A stretch of DNA of 64,000 nucleotides from Lasiosphaeria ovina (lineage: Eukaryota > Ascomycota > Sordariomycetes > Sordariales > Lasiosphaeriaceae). Below, piece after piece: positions 57,483-64,000 of the stretch. The position numbers were made by a program, and so were the translations under genes. Numbering within the stretch: position 1 is the first letter of the stretch; every line of letters starts with the position of its first letter. The notes beneath the pieces are model-generated. The model saw nothing but the letters and a program-made list of their open reading frames with translations. It was not told where the DNA came from and searched no databases. The DNA is taken from contig JAULSN010000001.1 of the NCBI GenBank assembly GCA_033439765.1, positions 62,001 through 126,000 on the forward strand. Reading direction: 5' to 3'.

Positions 57483-60400
57483 TTACCGAGAGACCCATCC
57501 TTCCATGCGGACCGTAAGGCTGTTGCCGCCGATGAACCGTTCAAGGGCCCGGTTCGGTATGGCCTTTGTTAGGGCGTCGGCTGGGTTGTCGTCGCCGTGG
57601 ATCCACCTGACTTCGTGTAGCTCACGTCGCTCGTATGACTGCCGTAAGGCCATGATATCGATCATCAGCCTCTTTTCCTTTGTTGTCCCTAGCTTGACGA
57701 GGCACTCGTATAGCGAGTACGAGTCTGTACAGACAACCGTAGGTACGGTAGGTAGGTTGAGGTGCTTGGTGACCATCTGGATCGTAGAAGCCAGGGCGTA
57801 GGCCATGTCTACGCCGGCCACCATACCGTAGACCTCGGAAGCGAGTACGCTACGTGTGACTCGCTTGCTCTTTGTGCTGGAGAAGTGAATGATGTTACCG
57901 TGAATGGTGAACTGGGACTCTATCGTATCCTCGTTGGCCAGGATGATCACGAATCCGAGTTGTGATGTGAGGTCCCGGTTATTAGCGAAGGAGCCGTCGA
58001 CGAAGACGAAGAGCTTCGTATTAGTCAGGTCCAGGGGGATAAACGTCAGCCCTCGGTCTTAGTTGCTAATCTACTACTCTATACGTCGGTTGAGGGCCTT
58101 GAAGTCCTCTGGTGTAGGCTCCTGGTGTTGTGCTGCGCTTGACAGGTCGAAGCAGGCCTCAGGCTGACAGATGGAGGCGATATACGCACCGCGGGCCCGC
58201 TGTTCGACGTACTGCTGTTTGGCGTCAACTACGTTGTAGTCAGCGGGTCGTAGCCTACTGGCCTGGCCTTTCTGCCGTAGGGTGATCGTATCGTTAGTGA
58301 GTGTGGCGATCCCTCCGTTGAATGCCAGTGGTTCCTTTGAAGTCAGGACCTGCTTAGGCTTTGCACTGAATGCGGCCTCTTGTAGCTGTCTTTCCTCAGC
58401 GTGGGAAAAGGCCTCGGTTGATAGGCCGATCGTATCATCGGTCTGCATTCCGATGCAGGCAAATTCCGGGTTTTCCGGGTTGGAAATTAGTAAGTAGGGG
58501 TCGTACGTAGATGTCATTATCTGGAGCTTCTCTAAGTGATGCTTATGATAGGTAGCCCACCAGTGGGTTCCTGCCTCAGCCAGGCCGTACAACGGCTTGA
58601 TCACACGCATCACGGTACCTTTAGGGTACTGGTCCCGGATTTGCTTGGGTAGGTAGGCTAGGATTTCGCGGTTGAGGGTAGTTTCTGACTGAACGTAGGC
58701 CTGTGTGATATCCCGTAGCCAGGTAACCATACCGCGTTGCATGAGCGAGGGAGCGAGGGCTAGAATAAGGCGTTGACTAGCCCGCTGGATCGTCGGCGAC
58801 TGGGTCAAAATAGACTCTTTACCATCGTCTGCGTAGCCTTGGATGACGAGCCGTGACTTCTCGTAGGGCGTGGCGGTATTCTTGCCTTTGACTTCGTTGA
58901 CGATACGGGACTTGAAGATGCGTTGGTGGCCCTGGTTATGGCCATGAATGAACTCGAATACTCCCCGGGCGATTAGACTATCAATCTCTTGTTGAGTAGA
59001 CCTTTCGAACGGTGCGCCCGGTGTAGTAATCTTGCCTTCGGTACGAAGTCGTATCGATAACGTAGCGTCGGCCTGCTCCTTGTTTGTTAAGAAGGCCTCA
59101 GGTACTTCGGCTTCCTGAAGGAAGGTGTGGGCTGGTCGGCCGCGGGGCCGGCCGCGAGGTCGGCCGGGAGGTCGGCCGCGAGGTCGCTGTGAGCTCGCCT
59201 CGCTGACCACGATCACATCCTCCGCTTCACTCGCGGGGGCTACTTCAGGTTCTGATGCCGTGATGGTTGACGTAGCTGGTGTGGTCGTTATAGCCGTTCT
59301 AGCCGTTGTGGCCGTTGTGGCCGTTGTGGCCGCTGGGTCTTCGTGGTAGGGCTTCACAACGGTTGAGCGGAAGGTACGTGGGCCGGTGGTCATCTCCAGG
59401 GTACAGTTCTCTCCGTCAACTGCGATCAATTTGAACGGTCCCTGCCAGCCGGCTTTCTCGCGCCACACACGGACTAGGGAGTTGACTGGTAGTTGAATGG
59501 TCCGTTCGGTCACCGGGCCGTTGCGTGTTGCCAGGGCGCCGTTGACCTGCCGTACGGCCTGGAGTCGTCTGACGGCATCGGTAGCTTTCTTGACTGCTAG
59601 GGCTCGCTGCTTAATCGATGGCGAGGGCGCTGAGTCTTCGGTTAACCGGGGGTATGCGCCGAAGACTAGGAGGGTGGGGATAAGGCCGTTAGGCCCGGCC
59701 GTATCGTTGACTGCCTTGATGGCCATCTGGAGGGCTGCTTCCGGGCTTGCTTCGGGGTCTTCAGTCCTTAGGATGGTATATGCCCGGCGTAGGGCTGCGT
59801 GGTATCGTTCAACCTTGCCGATACTGTTGTGGGCTTCTACGGGTATCTCTTTGATCGAGATCCCCATCTCCTTAGCCGACTGCCGGAACTCGGTCGATCG
59901 GAACGAAGTGCCGGCGTCAGTGACCAGCCAGTCGGGCGGCCCTTGGTATACATTGATCCAGCAGAGGCAAAGGGCTTCCCAAACGAGTTTTGACGATATA
60001 TCCTTCAGGAACTGAGCCGCTGAGAAGGCTGTAGCCGTATCGACGACGTGAAGGACAGGGCGGCCGTCGAGGTACAATATATCGATAACGACCTCGTAGT
60101 TGAACTCGTAGTCGTCGTGGAGGGTGAACTTGAACCGGGCCGGGCGGCCCGCGTTCATCTGGCACTGGTGGCATACCCGGTTAAGGAACTCGAGGGCTCC
60201 GAGTTCCACAGGGTGCCCGGCTGTCTTTAAGACCTTATGCAGGCGGGCGACCGACGGGTGGCCGAATCGGCGGTGGAGTCGGCGTAGTTCTGTGTCGGTA
60301 AGGTAGTTGTATGCGAGGGTCTTTTCCTTCGTTAGCTGAAGCCAGGGGTGTCCCCATTTCCGTATGACGGGGACGGTGAGGTTGCCCTGCTGTAGCTGGT

Positions 60401-62507
60401 TCCGTAGGTTATCGAACTTCAGGCCCAAGCGGTCCATATCCTGAATGCATAGTAAGAACGGTGTGTCCGCGGGGACTACGTGGAAGTCGATCGGGCCGAA
60501 AGGGGTAGGTACGGTGGTAGTACCGAGGGGAGTAATTGCGTCGCCTTGGCCGAACTTGATCGTAGTTTCCGCTATTGACGGTCCTAGCCGAAGGGACGGT
60601 AGCTCTCTCTGGAGGGCACGGAACTGCTGGTGCCCGGCTGTTGAGAGGCCTGCCGCCCCGGTATCGGGCATAATACCGTGGAACTCCGTAGCTGAGTAAC
60701 GGCCATCGATGGTGAAGACTAAAGCGGGTTCTTGATCTTCCTGCCCTCCAGCCTCCACAAAGGGGTCCTCCTTCGTTAGGCCGTGCCGTACAGAGTTATC
60801 GGTAAGTAGGGTAGCGATTACGTGGCCGTCGGCTGGCGTGGAGCCTTGGAAAAAGGTGCTTTGGAAGCCGTTACCTTCGTCTTCCGACTGGTCGCTTTCT
60901 TCAGGGTCCTGTAGGGTCGAGGTATCGTTACCCTCGGGGTCATCGAAGCTCTGGGTCCCTTCGTACTAGGCTAGAAACTGGGCGTACGTGGTTGACGGTT
61001 GTTGGCCGGCGTACTTGCTCTTCTTAAAACGGTTGAAGGCCAGGCGTCTTTCTTCTGGTGTGTGGATTGTTGACCAATAGCCAAGCTTGCCATATACGTA
61101 GCACTTCATGCCTGACGGGGGTCCTTTTGCCGGGAAGCTACGGCCCTTACGTCCGAAGCGTGCCTCTCGGCCGTTGCCTTTGAAGGTCCGGTCAGTCCAG
61201 TACTGCTGGGGGTCTCCAGGGCCTAAGGTATTGGACTGTTGTCTCTGAGCTTCGGCTGAAATATTGACTGCTGACCGTAGCTGGCTACGTACGCCTTCGT
61301 AGGTTGTAGCCGGGTTATATAGATAGAGTGTATATTCCGGGATCCCTCGGCAGGCGTTGAGGACTTGTATACGGAGTAGTTCTTCTGACTGGCTGATAGT
61401 CGGGAGGGTACGTTGGATCTTAGTAAGTTTGTTAAGTAAGAGCTCGAGGCATTCGATCCTTGGTTTCCCTGGGTTCTCGTCGATAACCTTACGTAGGGTG
61501 GTATTATTCTACTCTAGTAGGCGTAACTGGTTGTTTTCTTCGCTTTCGAATTGGGCCTTAATCCGGGCGATTACCGTAGCGAAGTCGTAGTTGTACCCGT
61601 AGAGCCAGTCGTAATAGTAGGTCAGGGCGCGGCCCTTCAGCATACTCGGGAAGGTCGCGGTATACTGGCCCTGAGAAATACCAAGACGGCGGTAGCAGTC
61701 TTGGAAGATCACTAGCTTAGAAGCGAGTACATCGTATACCTCGCCGCCGTACTTCATCTCGTCGTTGTACATCTTGGCCAGGTCTGTGAGTTGCTTCGCG
61801 ATGGGGGCGTCTTGTGGTGTTGATGCGGGCGGGTAGTGAGGGCGGCCGTACCGGAAGTCCTGCCCTTGGAGACTACGTTGAGGTCTCTCGGTAAGGGGCT
61901 CCCGAAGCGGTAGTGCTGTAGCGGGGAGGGGCTCCTGCTCCCGAAGCGGCCGTATAGGTGGCTTCTCGGGTTCCGGTAGGTCGTCGTCAGGTTCTTGGAT
62001 CTCCCTGAGGAAGGTAGGGTTAAGGATGTTCATCTTGAAGGCCTTACTCCGTCCTTTCTCGTATTTGACCTCTGCGTTGGACCAGAGGTGGAAGTCCTTA
62101 GCCGTAGCTGCCCGGTATAGGTTGTTGTAGACCCTATCACCGTCTACGGCCACGAAGACTCCGTTGCCTCGGAGCCAGTTGCGGAGGGTGGTCTGCGCTC
62201 GGCCCGGGACCTTCGCCTAGGCGGCGCTGTCCCAGTGCCCGAATTCTTCAGTGAACTGTACCCACGCGTATCTTCCTATCAGGGCCTTATTCTGCCAGTA
62301 TTGTAGTAGAAAGTGAACGTGGCCACTAATCTGCTTGGTCGTTGGTGAAGTGAGTTGATCGAACTTGGTTAGTTCGCCCCAGGTTGTAGGGTCCACTTCG
62401 CCCTGAAGGTCGGGTGGGATCGCGGGTCCCGGGCTACGGGGGGGTTCTTCATAGGCCAGTCGGCTAGGCGAGGGTTCCGGGGACCCGGTACTCTTGTCTT
62501 CAGGCAT
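57483..62507 (-). pseudogene. Gag-Pol polyprotein frame with six internal stops
   Basis: From the ATG at 62507 to TAA at 57483 the minus strand keeps one single frame for 1675 codons, broken only by TAG at 62217, 61509, 60966, 58074 and 58071 and TAA at 58059 (low coordinates). No frameshift was found. Visible parts, in order: Gag with a zinc-knuckle region (KCYVYGKLGYWSTIHTPEER) in which expected Cys positions are Tyr; protease (MPDTGAAG near 60670); integrase zinc-binding HRRFGHPSVARLHKV and CHQC; integrase core with VIDILYLDG, VTDAGTSFRS and GKVERYHAALRR. A GRP-rich linker follows, then RT with GMQTDDTIGL, and RNase H with FVDGSFANN and VCTDSYSLYE. The stops sit where Gln or Trp would be expected, so C-to-T or G-to-A changes explain at least most of them. 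Confidence 0.9.
59125..59190 (-). repeat. GRP-rich AT-hook-like repeats in the Pol linker
   Basis: Between integrase and RT the coding strand reads RPRGRPPGRPRGRPRGRP, four GRP cores flanked by Arg, as in AT-hook DNA-binding peptides. At DNA level it is a short GGTCGGCC-type tandem repeat that is open on both strands. Confidence 0.7.
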
Positions 62508-62546
62508 CGTGGCTATCGTGGAGGTAAAGGGGTCTGGGGAGGGGCT

Positions 62547-62703
62547 GTAGGCTCGGAAACGAAGGACTTGGAGGAGCCGTCGGTAGGCTCGGAAACGAAG
62601 GACTTGGAAGAGCCGTCGGTAGGCTCGGAAACGAAGGACTTGGAAGAGCCGTCGGTAGGCTCGGAAACGAAGGACTTGGAAGAGCCGTCGGTAGGCTCGG
62701 AAA
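62547..62703. repeat. 36-bp minisatellite in the retrotransposon leader
   Basis: Four full 36-bp units starting GTAGGCTCGGAAACGAAGGA at 62547, 62583, 62619 and 62655, plus a partial fifth from 62691. Units are nearly identical (one base differs in the first, GAGGAG against GAAGAG). As 36 is a multiple of three, the repeat reads as a 12-residue peptide on either strand, but it lies before the Gag start and is taken as leader sequence. Confidence 0.92.
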
Positions 62704-63133
62704 GTAGGAAAATGGTACCGAAGGAAGGTCGAAAAGAAATAGAGGGTAAAGCAAGGGAATACGAAGAAGTGAAGCGCGTAATGAAGGAATGAAGGGTGTA
62801 CGCGTTAAACGCGTACGTTGTTGCTCGGTCGGTCGATCAATTGATCGCGTAAGCTGTGCGTGGTAGACGCTCTACGGCTAGGTGACGCCAGGGAGTCGGT
62901 CACGGCCACTTCTTCCGTAGATTTGAAGGTCCTCGGGCTGCGCTTGAGATTCGAGGCACGAATGCTCCGTTATACCGTCTCTTGCGTAGGCGGGGATACC
63001 TTCCTTAGCACAGGTTCGTAGGAGGGGCCGGCTTCCGGGCCGACCGGTCTCCACGGCGCTGTCTCTTCTAGTTGAACCTTGCTGATCTGTGGCGCTGGAC
63101 TGCTCCAACAGTGGTGAATTAACCACTGATCAG

Positions 63134-63379
63134 TGTTGGAATCACCAGGGTACCGGTACTGGAATCAACAGGTGCGCTGCGCGCCGTAAGCTGGTGGTTC
63201 AAGTGATGGATTCGTTGTGTGTGTTCTATCTATCTGTTCCCCTGAGCGGGCCGTTCCAGATATCTGGGCCTGCGCCACCATAGCCACGGTGTGGCTAAGT
63301 CGCAGAGCCGTGGCGCCACCACAGCCACAGTGCGGCTGAGCCGCAGAGCCCCTTGACTTATATGCGCGTTATTCCAACA
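63134..63379 (-). repeat. 5' LTR of the copia element
   Basis: Same length and sequence as the 3' LTR, with TG...CA ends and 9-bp terminal inverted repeats. It should hold the element's promoter on the minus strand; no clear TATA box was assigned. Confidence 0.95.
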
Positions 63380-63384
63380 GTTCT
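63380..63384. repeat. Target-site duplication, right copy
   Basis: GTTCT directly after the right LTR, equal to 57132-57136. Confidence 0.9.
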
Positions 63385-63640
63385 CTTCCATTGGCCGACG
63401 TGTGTGAAAGGTGTGGTTACCTAAATACACAATTAACGGACCTCGTTTTAAACAGCATGACATGAATCCTGGACAATTATGAACATTTATCTCATATACG
63501 ATAATGCGCCGATGCCAAGTCAAAGTCTCAGTTCCAGACTCAACCAATCAATTCCTGGCACTCAAGACTTTTTCAAATTTTTTTCTTGAACGACTCCGAA
63601 ATAATTACACAAACAATAGCCCGGCCATAGACTACCTTAC

Positions 63641-64000
63641 CTACGTCTTCTTCATAACCACCCTCAAAGCCGGGGACTCGATGCTGACAACCTTGCCGGC
63701 CTTGTCAATCTCAAAGACGAACTCGTCGAGCGACTGGGTGCCGTACGTGACGCTCGTTAGCGTAACCCAGCTGCCGCAGTCGGTCGAGAACATGTCGTTG
63801 CGGGCAGGCAGGCCGACGTCCTCAAACGTAGCCTTGAAGGCGGCGCTGCGCGAGCCGTCGGCCCGCACCGTCTCGAGCCCCGTCGGGTAGAGCCGGATGC
63901 TCGGCTGCACGCCCGTGTACCCGGCCGCCAGCACCACGGCCGTCGTCTGCATGTCGGTGCCGTTGCTCAGCCAATTCTCGATGCCCAGCCCCGGCCGGTC
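63641..64000 (-). CDS. C-terminal part of a beta-lactamase-like serine hydrolase
   Basis: The last 119 codons and a TAG stop (63641-63643) of a gene that continues beyond the window's right edge; no start is visible and the edge falls between codons. The visible end is strand-rich: GLGIENWLSNGTDMQTTAV, LSIRLYPTG-like PSIRLYPTGLET, FEDVGLPARNDMFSTDCGSW, VTYGTQSLDEFVFEIDKAG and SIESPALRVVM. I recognise this as the extra C-terminal domain of fungal beta-lactamase/transpeptidase-like proteins, whose catalytic S-x-x-K part would lie off the edge. Such proteins act as esterases or peptidases, some in metabolite clusters. The copia element sits 260 bp downstream of its stop codon. Confidence 0.7.
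   Translation of the reverse strand, partial: DRPGLGIENWLSNGTDMQTTAVVLAAGYTGVQPSIRLYPTGLETVRADGSRSAAFKATFEDVGLPARNDMFSTDCGSWVTLTSVTYGTQSLDEFVFEIDKAGKVVSIESPALRVVMKKT

Larger units (their letters stand above)
57137..63379 (-). mobile_element. Full-length Ty1/copia LTR retrotransposon
   Basis: A 6243-bp element with two 246-bp LTRs and a GTTCT target duplication. Its polyprotein is on the minus strand, so the 5' LTR is the right-hand one. Domain order in the polyprotein is Gag, protease, integrase, reverse transcriptase, RNase H, which defines the copia superfamily (integrase before RT). A leader of about 620 bp separates the 5' LTR from the Gag start and contains a 36-bp minisatellite. A purine run (AAAAGAGAGG on the coding strand, about 57393-57402) near the 3' LTR could be the polypurine tract. 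I could not match the bases after the 5' LTR (CTGATCAGTGG...) to a tRNA primer. The two LTRs appear identical by eye while the coding frame holds six internal stops. Confidence 0.96.

Noticed and set aside
63100..63133. tRNA primer binding site next to the 5' LTR
   Set aside because: The bases after the LTR (CTGATCAGTGG) do not match a tRNA 3' end that I can name, so no call was made.

Overview
The window is nuclear DNA of a filamentous ascomycete, most likely a Sordariomycete. Genes are split by short introns (about 50-150 nt) with GTAAGT-like donors, CTRAC-like branch sites and CAG/TAG acceptors. The gene set is typical of Pezizomycotina: Zn2Cys6 regulators, MFS and OPT transporters, pepsin-type protease, KEOPS subunit Cgi121, Igo1/endosulfine and a GT2 synthase. 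TACCTACCTAGGTAGGTA-type microsatellites are scattered between genes. No tRNA, rRNA or CRISPR array was recognised. All family names come from motif recognition; nothing was searched.

Layout. 0-8.7 kb is sparse: a decayed membrane-protein gene (422-1123), a tandem SnoaL-like protein, a small cysteine-rich secreted protein, then about 4 kb with nothing readable. 8.7-25 kb holds a DHA2 drug exporter, a conserved 140-aa protein, a decayed small membrane-protein fragment, proline dehydrogenase, Cgi121, a large Zn2Cys6 factor, a decayed AlkB/GRF-type dioxygenase gene, a DUF4267-like membrane protein and an Igo1 protein. 25-33 kb holds an ACS-family (Dal5-like) transporter, a secreted aspartic protease and a decayed LaeA-like methyltransferase. 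After a 4-kb gap, 37-45 kb holds an OPT transporter, then a sugar porter and a BNR_4-type beta-propeller protein transcribed away from each other. 48-57 kb holds a variant zinc-cluster protein, a zinc-cluster/ankyrin fusion, a small single-span membrane protein and a GT2 synthase. 57.1-63.4 kb is a complete Ty1/copia element on the minus strand, with identical-looking 246-bp LTRs and a 5-bp target duplication. The end of a beta-lactamase-like gene runs off the right edge.

Themes. First, four different host genes are preserved as readable but broken copies, and the copia polyprotein is one frame broken only by stop codons. Many of the lesions fit C-to-T or G-to-A change (CAG to TAG, TGG to TAG, Cys to Tyr), as expected from repeat-induced point mutation (RIP) or similar decay; some frameshifts and one stop do not. 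Second, all three zinc-cluster genes carry an intron inside the zinc cluster. Third, the sugar porter / BNR_4 pair may form a small glycan-use module. No secondary-metabolite cluster or wholly new multi-gene system is evident. The most unusual items are the copia element that looks young but is dead, the set of decayed genes, the zinc-cluster/ankyrin fusion and the duplicated Cys-rich secreted protein.
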